Origin: Dysidea avara
Taxonomy: Eukaryota; Porifera; Demospongiae; Dictyoceratida; Dysideidae
Length of the DNA: 64,000 bases
Assembly: GCF_963678975.1 (NCBI RefSeq)
Contig: NC_089277.1
Coordinates: forward strand, 18,242,757-18,306,756
Direction: 5' to 3'
A model generated the notes under the pieces. It searched no databases, had not been told where the DNA came from, and saw nothing but the letters and a program-made list of their open reading frames with translations. This document shows positions 33,801 to 45,602 of the stretch, one piece after another (the first letter of the stretch is position 1; every line of letters begins with the position of its first letter). The translations under genes were made by a program, and so were the position numbers.

Positions 33801-36800
33801 AGTTGCAGCCTTAAAACACCCTATAAAGTGATAGATAATGCATGGAAAGCATACTTTTAGCCATTACTTGGTGTTTACCTGTGCATGATTGCAGTATAGC
33901 GTATACACAACCATTTGCAATCGATCGATCGCGTCATTCAGTACTGCTACTATGCACTTTCCAAATGCTTACAAACTTTTTAGAAAGGTAAAACTTAAGA
34001 AGGATGTGCATAAATGCAAGAAAATCTGTAACTTGAAAGCAAACACCGAAGTTTTGAATGTTCAAACATTTTATTAACGAATATTCGAAGGTAAATTTCA
34101 ATATTCGTCCCAGCCCTACTAATAAGGTATTATGTGTAACTACAACTACAACTACGTGCAACTACATTAACCTTAGCCATACTACTACATCTCCCCATCA
34201 CAGTCACAAATTAAGTTTATCAGGTGGTTTCGAAATCTGTCCACTTCTGGTTTGACATGTATCTGAATGTAAACGCTTTAGATGCCTATCTTCTGTTTGT
34301 TCATCATTGTCATTGTAAACATTTACAGGGGTCTGTAGTGTATTGTCTGGTAAAGGTAATAAATGTCTGCGGTTACGTTGATAAGTGCCACCAGAGGTCT
34401 TTACGACATACGTATGAACGAGGGGATGACTCTTTCACCACTGTACCATCTGCTTTCTTATCAGGAATGTACACTTTCTCTCCTGGCTTTAGAGGTTTCA
34501 ATGTTTTCACTCTGGTGACTATTGTAGTTCTGACGCTGACTTTCCTTGATCATCTCTTCTTTCTCTTTCAAAAGGACTTTGTCAGGTAAGCATGGTGTAA
34601 GCTTCTTAGAGATGACTGGGATGGTAGTTCGTAGTTTTCTGCACATGAGGAGCTCTGCGGGACTGTACCCATTTGTAAGAGGTGTTGAACAGTATACCAA
34701 TAATGCTACATATGGATCATTACACTTCTCCAGTAAGTCTTTAATGGTTCTCACTCCACTTTCAGCTGCACCATTTCCTTGAGGAAATCGCGGACTACTA
34801 GTACGGTGAACAAACCCATATTCAGTGGCAAAGGTGTGGAATAGCTCTGTGGGCCATTGTCCGAGGTGACTGATTCTGGTATGCCATGTCTGGCAAACAT
34901 ACTCTTCAAATGGCTAATGACATCACTAGAAGTGGCAGTAGACAATCTAGCAATTTCTATATACCGAGAATAGTAATCAATCACTAGTAGGTATTTCTGC
35001 TTCTCACATTCAAAAATATCTGATGCAACTCTTTGCCACGGATAGTCAGGGAAGGGGGACGGAAGCAAAGGTTCTGCGGCTGGAAGCGAGTCTTGCAACA
35101 AATTGAACAACGTTGAACAGCTTCGTCAATGTGTTTACTAATTCCTGGCCACCATACTGCTTGTGAGGCTCTCTGTCTGCACTTGGTAATACCTTGGTGG
35201 CCTGTGTGCAGCTTCTTCAAGACATCATCCTGTAGGGATGTAGGAATAACTAACCGACTGTTTCGCAGAAGAAGGTTGTTACAGACAGAAAGTTCATCTT
35301 TTACTGAAACATACTTCTTAATAGGGCCTTCGATTTGAGATGGGTGGGGCCAACCATGTCTACAATACTCCATGACCTGTGAACAGATATGGTCTGCCAG
35401 TTGAGCCTCCCTGATCTGCTGAAGCCGTGTCTCTGTAGCTGGTAAGGTTTGTACTAGCAGATTCACGTAAGCACCCACTTCTGCTTCAAACTGATTATCA
35501 CCTACAGTAACAGATGAAAATGGTGACCTAGATAGAGTATCAGCAATATAAAATTCTTTACCTGGCACATGTGAAATTGTGAAGCCAAAGCGCATCATGC
35601 GCAGACGAAAATGTTGCACTCTGATAGGAAGCAGTTCCAGTGGTTTCGTTGAAAACAGAGGAACAAGTGACTTGTGGTCCGTTTGTATGTGAAATTGGAT
35701 ACCAAGCAAGTAGGTTTGTAACCGTTCACAAGCCCATGTGACTGCAAGGGCTTCTTTTTCAATTTGAGCATAACGTTGCTCTGTGGTGGTTAGTGTTCTT
35801 GAAATATATGCAACTGGTCTAAAAACATCACTGTCTGGCTGTTGTTGGGTGAGAACGGTTCCAAGACCATATGATGAAGCATCTGCAGAGACTATGGTTG
35901 GTAGCAAAGGATTGTATTGTGCCAAAATTTCACTAGAAACAAGAGCTGCTTTGATAGCATGAAAAGTTGACTTGTGTCCCAAATCCATTGGTTTCGACTA
36001 CTGAGAAGATCTTGTAATGGCTTTAGCTTATCTGCAAGGTGGGGGGAGAATTTTTTTAGTTGATTGACCATGCCCAAGAAGCTTCTTAACTCAGACACAC
36101 TCTTTGGCTGAGGCATGTTACTGATACGTAGCACTAACTTTCTCTGGGTCTACACGGATACCCTCAGGGTCGACGAGTTGGCCCAGGAATCTAATAGATG
36201 GCTTACTAAACTCACATTTGTCTGGGTTCAATGTTAAGCCTGATTTCTGTATCCATTTAAGGGCTGCTGGTAAATTTCTGTCATGTTCTGCTTGAGTCCT
36301 GCCATAGATCAGCACATCATCTATCATGCAGACCACCCCTTCCAATCCATTCAAGATATCATTTATCCCTTTTTGGAAGAATTCTGGAGCCAGTGTAATT
36401 CCAAATGGCAATCTCCGGAAACAAAATCTCCCAAAGGGAATGATGAAAGTAGTGAGCAACCTGGAGTCCTCAGAAAGTCCTACTTGCCAAAATCCGGAAT
36501 TAGCTTCAAGTTTGGTAAAAACTTTTGCTCCCCCAATCTGTGCCAATGTCTGCTCAACGGATGGCAAAACATGCCTCTCTCTATACACACTCTTGTTCAA
36601 TTTTGTCAGATCCACACATATCCTAAATTTGCCATTAGCTTTGGGTACCACAACCATACCTGAGCACCACTCTGTTGCTTGATCTACTTTTTCAATAACA
36701 CCAAGTTCCTGCATTCTAGCTTAATTCGGCTTTTACCTTAGGAAGGAGTGGTATAGCAACTCTACAGGGGGTACAGAGGGAAAAAGGCTGTGCATCACTG

Positions 36801-39800
36801 CGCAATGAAATTGTGTAGGGGTGTCCATGTAGCTTGCCTAAATCCTGGAATAATTTAGGGGAAATTCTGAACAACAGGGTGTACTTGAGCTGTGATTGGA
36901 GTAGCAACCCTGACAGGCTCAACCATCGAAACCATCTGTAAAGCATCAATAGCTGGACGACCCAGTAGCGGCTTAGCTAGGCCTTGGACAACAAAAATAT
37001 CTTGATAAATTTCTTTGTCCTGATATAGCAGACATCCTCTAAATTGTCCTTCAACTTGTAATGTGTGTTGACCTGCTCCCATGAGTTTTCTTGTCAAGGG
37101 CTGCAACTGTCCATCATGCTGAACACTGTAGTTTGTTGATGGGATCACAGTAACATTGGCACCTGTGTCTACTTTGAAGGTAAGATAGCGTTTGTTCAAC
37201 GTTAAAGTTTTCTGCCATTTAGAATTGAAAGAATCTACAGCAGATACATCATCACTTGCATAGATCGCCCCTAAGAAGTTGTCGTCATCATCTGTAGTCT
37301 CAGTGGTAGGAAGTCTTTTACCACTCTCAACCAAGTGTAGTGCTCTAGGTCTGCTCCTGCACATCAGTTTAAAATGCCCTGTTTTTCCACAGTTATGACA
37401 GACAACATCTTTAGCAGAGCACTGTAAGTAACTATGGTGACCCAGTTGTCCACATCTACTGCAACATGATTTGTCAGATCGTATTGGCTGTGTAACACTG
37501 TTCTTAGAAGTTCCTTGTCTAAGCATGTTTCTGCTAGGTCCTGTGATAGCATCAACCAGGGTTTCTTGGGGCATTTCTCCCCGCACCGTTGCCTGTTGGC
37601 TTTTAACTGACTCACTTTGGCGGGCCATAGTAATAGCTTTCTCCAGCGTAAAATTTGCATCCATCTACATTTTTTCAGATAGTTTAGCATCTCTAATACC
37701 AACGACAATCCGATCGCGCATCATTTGGTCATGTAATTCTCCGTATTCGCAGTACTTTGCAAGTGTATACAAGTTTGTTATAAAATCATCCACTGGTTCC
37801 ATGTCATCTTGTTTTCTTGAGTTGAACTTTGCTCTTTCGAAGATTGGATTCCTCCGCTTAACGAAATAGGTTTCAAATTTTGTTTTCACGACTTCGTATT
37901 TCATCTCGTCTTCCGCTGACAATCGAAATTACTGCAATATATCGTTGGCCTTGGCCACCATGGTATATATTAACGTATTTACTTGTTTGTCTTCTGCTTT
38001 GTTTGTGATCCCCGAAGCTTGACAAAAACGTTCGAATCGTCTTATCCATTGTGGCCATTCTTCAGGTTGAGTGAAATTGAACTGTTCCATTGTTGGAATT
38101 TGGTAAGATGCCATCGTTCATCCCACTCCTGTCACCATGTAAAGATACGATTAAAGAGGTATCAATGGATCCAAAATCATTACAACATAACGTCCATACA
38201 CGAGTGTTACATAATTAGAATCATTCATGCGCATGCGTGCTCTTACAACTAATAAGGTACTATGTGTAACTACAATGACGTGTGACTACATCTACGTGCA
38301 ACTACATTAACATTAGCCATACTACTACAGTAACTGTCATCCAATTGTTTCATTGCAATGCATTGCGTGGATCCCACTTCCTTTTTAAATTAATAATTTT
38401 GATATACAATATAGGTAAATATTTATATGGTGATTGTACAATGTGTTTAAGGGAGTGTTGTTTATAATATAAATAGAGGCTAGTAGCCTGATGAATGTTG
38501 GCGTGAGACATTATGGTGATGGTGGCGGTGGTTATGATAGGAGTTCAGACAGGAGACATTTGCCATCTAGCAATGACAACAGATCTGATCGTAGCAGCAG
38601 GGCAGCTGTCAGTGGTGGCAGTGAATCTTTTAGTGACCTAAGTCAACATCAAGTGCGATTTTTGTGGTTCCCAAGTGACCCTAAAATCCAAGTAAACAAA
38701 GTGACTCTCCTGTCCTCCTTCACTGTGAGTTATGGTATGAAATTATGGACAGTTAAACATGTGTGATTGCTGTAGCATTTAACGATCACTATAAGACGGT
38801 TTAGTACAGTGTACCGGTTTATTTATTTATTTAATGCTGTGTAGAAACTCTAAACATAGTATGTCCCATTTAGTTGATTGCTTTAACAGTAAATTGATTT
38901 CACCTTTTCCTTTTAAGTAATACATTTAGCTATATAAGTTTTGGTTGTGGTGATTCACAAATGAATGTAATAATTTTTCAGTTCACCTTTTCCTTGTAAG
39001 TAATGCACATACATGTAACTATTGAATTGTATTAGTGATTTTGAAATGATGAATAAAATTATAAATGTAATCAGTATCCTGTAATTCTATTTTCACCATT
39101 CAGCTTATTTGAATCCATTCACAACAATGCTTGGGTTGTACTTATGCATAGAATCAATGCATGCTGCACTAAGAGGCTTAAGAACACTCAACCTTAAATT
39201 TACAACATTTTTGTCCATGAAGTTGAGAGCAGACTTCTCTGAATTGGCCACGTAAAAAAATCTTTTGCTTCCATGTTTACACTTAAATATAAAGGCTGTA
39301 ACCTGTCTGTACAGTTGGGTGCAATCATCACAACATTGATCTTCTTTGCATCAAGCAAAATTAGCTAGAAACAATGAAGTACATTGAGCTAAATTCAATA
39401 AAAATAAAGCTGGCTGTTCACTGCCAAGTTTCAGTGCCCTTCTCTTTCCATTCAAAATTATCTCAGTAAAATACTCTTTAATTGTATGCTCATTTGACCA
39501 ATGCATTGTTGTTGTAGTAATATGCCGTGATGAATGTGGAAGGCTCTTTTCTTAGTAGATGAGCGTGCAACCAGTAGTTTGCTTTGGGTCTTGTACTTTA
39601 GGGCACACGACAAGTAGTTCGCAGGCAAACCTAAGGTTAGGGTAGGGGTCGGGTTCAGCTTTGGTTTCTTCTTCACCTTTGTCTTTAATATATAGAAGTT
39701 ACTCCACTCAGACACATATAAGGTAGAAACTAAGGGAGCCACATAACACAGTGGCTATGACTCTGGGTTCACACACTGGAGGTCCCTGGTTTGATTCCCA

Positions 39801-42800
39801 GTCGAAGATTTTGTTTTTTTTGTCTATTTGAGGACCCTTTTTTGTTCAAGTTTTCTTTATTTGTGTGACTGCCAGAGCAATAGGAACATCCTAATAAAAA
39901 AGTATTACCAAGTTACACAACTAGGTGTAAAAAGTGTGTGATCGAGATGCTCTAATAGTGCAGTCACCCTAATAGAACATTCAACTATGTAAAAAGTCTA
40001 TTAGTCTAAGAACATTCAGCTACAATCAATTCACCCTGTAGAGAGTTCAGTTACAATCAAGTTACCCTGTAGAAAGTTCAGTTACAAACAAGTTACCCTG
40101 TAGAGAGTTCACTACAAACAAGTCACCCTAAAGAGAGTTCAGCTGCAAACAAATCACCCTGTGGAGAGTTCAACTATGAAAAGTCATCCTGTAGAGAGTC
40201 CAGCCACAAAAAAATTACCCTGTGGAGAGTTCAGCCACAAATAAGTCACCCTGTAGAGAATTCAACTACAAACAAGTCTCCCTGTGGGGAAGTCAGCTAC
40301 AAACAAGTCACTTGTAGAGTTCAGCTATAAAAGTTACCCTTCAGCTACAAACGAGTCACCATGTAGAGAGTTCAACTACAAACAAATCACCCTGTAAAGA
40401 GTTTAGTTATAAACAAGTCACAATGTAGAAATTTCAGCTACAAACAAATCACCCTGTGGAGAGTTGAACCAACAACAAGTCACCCTGTAGAGTGTTCAGC
40501 TACAAACAAATCGCCCTGTGAAGAGATCAGGTACAAACAAATCACCCTGTAGAGAGTTCAGCTACAAACATTTCACCCTGCAGTCACAAACAAGTCACCC
40601 TATATAGAAACAAATCACCAGAGAGTTCAGCTACAAAAAGTTTCCTGGTAGTGAGACAAGTTACCCAGTAGAGAGTTTGGCTGCAAAAAAGTAACCTTGT
40701 AGAGAGCTCTGCTGCAAACAAGGCACCCAGTAGAGAAGCAAACAAATCACCCTGTGGAGTGTTCAGCCACAAACAAGTCACCTGTAGAGTTTAGCTACAA
40801 TGATTCCCCCAGTGGAGAGTTCAGCTACAAACAAATCACCCTGCGGATAGTTCTAAAATAAACAAGTCACTGTGTAGCTATAAAAAGCCACCCAATACTA
40901 GTAGAGTGTTCAGTTACAAACAAGTAACTGTATAGAGAGTTCAGCTACAAAAGTCACCCTGTACCACCTTCAGTTACAAACAAGTCACTGTGTAGAGAGT
41001 TCAGCTTAGAGAGTTCAGCTACAAAAAAAAGTTACCCTGTATGGATTTCAGCTACAAGCAAATCACCTTGTGGAAAGTTCAGCCACAAACAAGTCATCCT
41101 GTAGAGAGTCCAGCTACAAATATATCAACCTGTGGAGAGTTCAGTATTAAACAAGTCACCCTGTAGAGAGTTTAGCTACAAACAAGTCACCTGTAGAATT
41201 CAGCTACAAAATACCACCCAGCAGAACATTCAGCTACAAATAAGTCCCCTGTAGAGAGACTCAGCCTGTGGAGTGTTCAGCTACAAACAAGTCACCTTGT
41301 AGATAGTTCAGCTACAACAATTCATTCTGAAGAGAGTCCAGCTTCATTGGGAGTCACTCTGCAGCAGGTTCAGTTACAAACAAATTACCTTGTAGAGATT
41401 TCTGCTACAAGCTATATAGTCTACCTGTAGGAGAGAGGACATGTGATAATTTTCATACAGTATTGATTTTGTAAAGAATGCATTGTTATAAAAGTATCCA
41501 GAGAATTCAGCTCTTGATGTCTTCCTCCTTTCTGCAGTAAAGACAAAGACAAATAAAAGAAACCAAAGCTGGCCACAGGCTGGCTTTGGAGTATACAAAT
41601 ACAGATACCTATACAAAAACAGCCAAACTGTGAAAAAAGGGTGCGGCCCAGGGTGAAAAAAAGTGAAATCAAAAGTGGCAGCCAAGAAATAACTGATGGT
41701 AGGTTGATGGCAAAAAATTTAATAACAATAATTCAGGTGAATTTGGTGTGGTGAAACTTGGAGAAGGCAACACAAATTCACCTGAATTATCATTATTAAA
41801 ATTTTTATCATCGACCTATCATCACAGTCATTTCTTGACCGCCGCCTTTGATTTCACATCTTTTCACTCTGGCTTTTTGGGGGCCACACCTTTTTCACAG
41901 CCTGGCTGTTTTTGTATAGATTAATTTCATCTAAGACCCTGAAACCTCCCGGCCTATAATCAAAGAAATACAGTATATAAGTGCTATATGACTGTTCTAT
42001 TAGAGTATGTCAATCTATTGGCTAATAGTTACCGCACAAAAACAGCCAAGCTGTGAACAAAAGGTGTGGCCTTAAAAACCCTGGGTGAAAAACTAGAGTT
42101 GTGTAATCATAGGTGGCAGCCAACAAATGGCCGCAATAATGTTAATGCCAATAAATTTTAACAATACATACAAGTGAGGTGAGCAATTGACAGCAGTGGC
42201 AGAGTTGTAAACAGCTTGGGTATATAGGTGTGGAAGGTCCCTGGTTCGAAACCTGGAGAATTTTTTTCTGGCATTTTTTGTACACGTTTTTTTTAAAATC
42301 TCAGTGACTGTTCTATTGGAGTATCTCAATCATGTGTTTGATTTTGCTTTAGCTAGTACTCTCAGTACTTTCAATCCACAAAAGGTTCTCACTATGATAG
42401 TAACTTTGTGAACAGACCAATTTTCAAGTTATTCCGTCAAGCAGATTACCCTGTAGGTGTGACAACATATCACTTTTGCAATTTTCACAATCACACATGA
42501 TTCTGTTGATCTCAGTTCGATCTGTACAAAAATTGGGCTGTAAATGTGCTGCATTTTGCTCTTGCTTCCCTCCAAATTTGAAGCCAGTTAACTAAAACAC
42601 ACACAAGTTATTGCAATTTTTCTAAGTGTGTAAAAGAAAAAGAATTGAGAACTTACGTAAGAAGATTAAGAAGAAAAAGAAAATAAAATGAACTTTTGAG
42701 GGCACATATTTCAGTGATGACTGAGCAAGATTCAACTCAAATTTGGAATAGGAGGTGTCCTACCCCAAGGGAGTTTCCACAGCAAAACTGGTTAATTTCC

Positions 42801-43679
42801 GTTCAGGCACTACTAAACTACAAATTCGTGGAAACAGCGTTTGCTGGTTCCTGTAAAATACACACTTGTCTATCGCGTGTCCGCACTAGCTGTACTTGGC
42901 TGCTTCTAATTTGCTCTGTTTCAGGAAATAATTGGAAATTTAGAGCACAATGTACTAAAGCCTACTGCCAGTCTTACAAGAAACATAACTTTGCAGTGAA
43001 TGGTTACAATGCAAAATTAGTAGAGTGAGATTATGATAAATTGGTTTGATTTTAGCTCTTCTCTGTAAACCAGTGTAAGGTTATTATAGACTTTTGGTAA
43101 CCATTAATATGCCATTTTAGAGCGAAAGCATTAATTTTTGCATATGGATTTTGAATCATGTATAATGAGAAAGAGAAAAATGACAATTTTGGTATAAAAT
43201 TGGTTATAAAGGTCACCAAGAGTCGAATATGGGATAGCCACTATCCCTATACCTTTATGATACACATGTATACTATGTGCCAAGGTTCACGCTTTATCCG
43301 AACATCAGTCTTAGAACCCTTTCTGTGTACGTGTGCATGCATGATACATATGTATGTACACATACATTAATATATGCATGCTAAACACACCACATGGTAT
43401 ACAAAGTTTTTGAATTTTTATGAACAGGCTGGTGGAGGTACTGCGGAGCTGTTTAAAAGCAATGACAATGATTTGTGCTTCTTTGCTTCATCCAATGTGT
43501 CAGTCAGGTTGGGGGAGTACAGTGATGGTCAGATTGTGTGTGGAGATGAGATTTTACGAACTGAACTATTTGAGGTGTCTGCAGACAGTGAGGAAGTGTA
43601 CCTCATCATAAGAGATTATGGCCAACCTGGCCCACCACCAGCTGTTTCCACAACAGGTACAGTACGTGTTTCCAGATGA
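30816..43679 (+). CDS. Duplicate of the first three coding exons of the CAP-Gly gene; possible truncated paralogue
   Basis: Exons 30816-30936, 38477-38724 and 43428-43656 correspond to exons 1-3 of the gene at 7188. Exons 1 and 3 have identical lengths (121 and 229 nt); exon 2 is shortened in the polyglycine and WFPSDP regions by whole codons. Start codon, GT/AG borders and phases are all kept and no stop interrupts. The finger ligands (CPLC, H, C) and core beta motifs (VRFLWFPSDP, SDGQIVCGDE) remain. If exon 3 is read through its donor the frame stops at 43677, giving about 206 residues: finger plus beta region without coiled coil or CAP-Gly. No copy of exons 4-8 was seen to the window end. 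The leader before the ATG is also duplicated. It may be a short expressed paralogue or a relic; introns hold a gypsy element and a minisatellite. Confidence 0.6.
31690..33305 (+). mobile_element. AGTAGGGACCA-family element, copy 1 (longest)
   Basis: Starts near the diverged end ATAGGGATCACAAAGGTGTG and finishes at TATGGCCCCTACTCTAG, the inverted form of the same end. Copies lie at 48600-49640 (same strand), 55220-56035 (opposite strand) and, more diverged, 57610-58150. Shared internal blocks include tandem CTGACTGA near 31905, a central part whose minus strand encodes NYRLKSEVSITLRCQLCSTR, and a terminal foldback (33100-33290). No transposase was seen, so all copies seem non-autonomous. Confidence 0.7.
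33454..34189 (-). repeat. Left LTR of the gypsy element (interrupted by a MITE)
   Basis: About 182 bases of LTR sequence once the insert at 33573-34118 and one copy of its duplicated target are removed. It begins TGTAAAGATACG and ends ACTACTACA, as in the right LTR. GTAAC precedes it. Confidence 0.88.
33573..34118. mobile_element. hAT-type MITE nested in the LTR, 8-bp target duplication CTAATAAG
   Basis: TAGGGCTGGGATGAAGCTTC at the left and GAATATTGAAATTTACC-side sequence ending GTCCCAGCCCTA at the right are inverted ends. CTAATAAG occurs immediately outside both (33565-33572 and 34119-34126), while the uninterrupted right LTR has it once. The pre-insertion state is therefore visible inside the same window. 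The interior repeats TTCGAAG motifs and has no transposase. Confidence 0.92.
38138..38329 (-). repeat. Right LTR of the gypsy element (intact, 192 bp)
   Basis: Bounded by TG and CA with GTAAC immediately to its right, matching the GTAAC left of the other LTR. In element orientation this is the 5' LTR, followed at once by the primer-binding sequence and, 24 bases from the LTR border, the gag start. It ends about 150 bases before the duplicated exon 2, placing the insertion in the paralogue's first intron. Confidence 0.9.
38725..39530. other. No gene seen (intron of the truncated paralogue)
   Basis: AT-rich sequence after the donor of duplicated exon 2. It contains a short TTTATTTATTTATT run near 38820 and a duplicated TTCACCTTTTCCTT block (38900 and 38980). 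Nothing coding was recognised. Confidence 0.4.
39540..39900 (+). mobile_element. tRNA-derived composite SINE, third copy
   Basis: It carries the core GTCGGGTTCAGCTTTGGTTT (39648) and CTTCTTCACC, then AAGGTAGAAACTAAGGGAG shared with the 23880 copy. Next come A-box-like AACACAGTGGCTATGACTC, a B-box in a stem (CCCTGGTTTGATTCCCAG, 39784), T-rich spacers and the end block GTGTGACTGCCAGAGC. The part order is the same as at 23680. Confidence 0.65.
39960..41430 (+). repeat. 31-bp minisatellite, about 1.5 kb
   Basis: Imperfect tandem array with the unit GTAGAGAGTTCAGCTACAAAC followed by AAGTCACCCT. Some units are shortened and alternate positions vary (GTAGAG or GTGGAG, AAGTCACC or AAATCACC). I estimate 45-48 units. 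The unit length is not a multiple of three and neighbouring units drift, so it is not a coding repeat. The left edge is preceded by CTAATAGTGCAGTCACCCTAATAGAAC-type sequence that may be the seed. Confidence 0.92.
41560..41935. repeat. Foldback repeat
   Basis: The left arm with GGCAGCCAAGAAATAACTGATGG and AATTCAGGTGAATTTG is mirrored by CAAATTCACCTGAATTATC and CGACCTATCATCACAGTCATTTCTTG on the right. The outer parts (GGTGCGGCCCAGGGTG against GGGGGCCACACC) are more diverged. A partial third copy occurs at 42030-42130 (AGGTGTGGCC, GGTGGCAGCCAACAAATGG). Confidence 0.7.
42110..42310 (+). repeat. tRNA-like SINE fragment
   Basis: CAGCAGTGGCAGAGTTGTAAAC (A-box-like) and GGTCCCTGGTTCGAAACCTGG (B-box within a short stem) at 42190-42262, followed by a T-rich tail. 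It belongs with the cores at 24200 and 39735. Confidence 0.55.
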
Positions 43680-44029
43680 GCATACTTTTGTTGTACAACT
43701 AGCATTGGTACCTGCCCTATGTGCAGGACCATCTCCACATTAATTATTTTAATGCCTGACCAAGCATTAAACACCAGCACTGCTCATGTAGCTACAGTGT
43801 ATGTAGTGTAGTGTGCATGATGATGTCACTTTTAAAGAGCATGTATGAGGTTTCTTTATGCCATCCTGCTGAAAGTAATGATGCAAAACACCAAAGTTGT
43901 TTGTTTGTGGTTTGACAGGAATGTAGTTCAATTATTTAGTGAGTCTTCCCTACCAGTGACTTCAATGTGCTTTATAGAACTTTGCGTGGGCAAGATCAAA
44001 GGAAAAATTGTACTTTACATTTCATAAAG

Positions 44030-44630
44030 TACACTTTATGCTGGCAAACAGTGCTTTATTGCACTGCAAAGAGTGCTTATTTGTACAATAAAGCACTCTT
44101 TGTGGGCAATAAAGCATAGTTGCCCATGTGCTTTAGTGAACGCTAACGCCAGTACGACTAATCACCCAAGCCGGTGAAGGCTGATAGCCTTAACCGTGCT
44201 GAGTGATCAATCACCCCAACCAATATGAGTTCTACCACTGGACTGCTTTTGTAGGCATACCTAAATGCTTCAATGATGGATGGGAGAAGGTAATGTTGCT
44301 GTTATGTTTGTTAATGTAAATGGACAAGTCCTGGAGATATCATGGAAATACTTCACCTTGTGTCACAATAGAATCGATTGTGGGTTGTGATCAAAACCTG
44401 CCAAAATACGCAATGAACGTCTACTATGCCAAACTATGGTGAACTACGCATGAGTTACTTTGTTAATCATTTAAAGCATTGCCTTGCTCGTGCTATATGA
44501 AAAATAAAGCACTTGGTGCTTGGCCTCAATGCTAATAAAGCACTCGGCTTCACCTCATGCTTTATTAGCATCTTGGCCATGCGCCTCGTACTTTATTTTT
44601 CATATAGCACTCGCGGCAATGCATTAACAT
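44030..44630. repeat. Cluster of AATAAAGCAC-rich foldbacks
   Basis: GTGCTTTATTG and CAATAAAGCAC alternate on both strands between 44030 and 44115. A second palindrome spans about 44490-44615, where CTATATGAAAAATAAAGCAC is mirrored by GTACTTTATTTTTCATATAG. These AATAAA words are part of the repeat, not gene ends. Confidence 0.7.
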
Positions 44631-44667
44631 ATATGTAAAGCACAAACAAAAGCATTGGTACCTGGTT

Positions 44668-45309
44668 TACCGTATAGTAAAAAACTTTGGTGGTAAAAAA
44701 GTGTGACGAAACTCCTCTGTTGAAAAAATTGGCGGAAAAACTTTGGCGATTGAATAATATTCGCCAAAGTTTTTATTGTATGGTACGTGTAAGGATATTG
44801 CGACAAGGTGTTGCGACAAGGTGTCAGCTCATCAGTGAAGTAGTGTAGTAAGTGTATAGGTAGCTAGCGTTGTTGTTGTAGCAGTACTTTTGTAGCTACT
44901 GATCTAACGACATGCTAGCTAAGGCGTGCTTCGCTATCTCCTGCGATGCCGAGAGCGCTGGACCGTATTTACTTTTTCAGTGAACTCCAGTAGCAGAGGT
45001 TATCACGTATATCAAAGTATTTGGCCAATTCCATTGCGAGACAATGAACTAGCTGACGTGTGAACAGGAAGCCGGTTGGAAATGCTATCCCAAGGAGTGC
45101 TTACAACTGTGGGACACATTCCTAGGAAGATCTCCAAAGTCAGCTCGATCTTTATTGCATGGTGGTACGAGCTGACCTTCATCTATATAGTTACTCAATG
45201 TGCTCGTGTGATCATCTAAAATAATTGGCAAAAAAAACTTTGGCGAATTGAATGCTATTTGCCAAATTCGCCAAAAATTTTTACCGCCAAAGTTTTTTAC
45301 TATATGGTA
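44668..45309. mobile_element. Mariner-like MITE
   Basis: The ends TACCGTATAGTAAAAAACTTTGG and CCAAAGTTTTTTACTATATGGTA are inverted. Subterminal GGCGAATTGAAT/ATTCGCCAAAG motifs occur as further inverted copies. Both ends terminate in TA, as expected for TA-targeting elements. There is no transposase frame in about 640 bp. Confidence 0.85.
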
Positions 45310-45602
45310 CATCAGGAGTACATAATAATAAAAAATAAAAGAGTGTCCTACTGGAATAGACTCCCAAAAGGCACTGAGTCAAGTGATGGTGCAACAAGCC
45401 AACGTGCTAAATGCTTTGATCTACAACATGAAGGTCTCAACTCAAAGAGGCAAACTATATTTAAAAGAAGGTACTGATGATGTGCAGTCCTATTGACACC
45501 AATCAACAAACTTTTCACTTGACTGTAAGTGTTAAAATAAGACAAAAATATCCTAAAGTTTACTGACAACTTAACTCAGTACATTTGTAAGGGCTATATA
45601 AG

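Larger units (their letters stand above)
33454..38329 (-). mobile_element. Degenerate Ty3/gypsy LTR retrotransposon (Mag-like) with LTRs and 5-bp target duplication
   Basis: Gag-pol runs right to left. Short LTRs (38138-38329 and 33454-34189, the latter split by an insert) start TG and end CA; GTAAC flanks both outer ends. Next to the right LTR is a primer site starting TGGTGACAGG; next to the left LTR is a purine tract GATGGGGAGA. Gag starts at 38114. Two CCHC knuckles lie near 37480-37370, a protease DTG near 37160, reverse transcriptase at 36714-36120 (MIDDV active site), RNase H near 35900, and an integrase zinc finger (CSIC) and D-D motifs near 35300-34850. Nonsense codons near 37931 and 37670, a stop near 36717 and frame changes near 36120, 35990, 35010 and 34760 make it inactive. 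The first RT aspartate in the FTKLDAN block is Glu. By eye the LTRs differ at six or seven positions plus one indel, an old insertion. Confidence 0.9.

Noticed and set aside
36283..36682. Plus-strand frames of about 120 codons
   Set aside because: Antisense shadows of the gypsy reverse transcriptase.
39960..41430. Regular 31-bp repeats resembling a CRISPR array
   Set aside because: Units abut with no unique spacers and vary gradually, in clearly eukaryotic DNA; this is a minisatellite.
41374..41685. 103-codon minus-strand frame with hydrophobic stretch
   Set aside because: It overlaps the end of the minisatellite and a foldback repeat; not supported as a gene.
44030..44600. AATAAA words as gene ends
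   Set aside because: They are repeated on both strands as part of foldback repeats.
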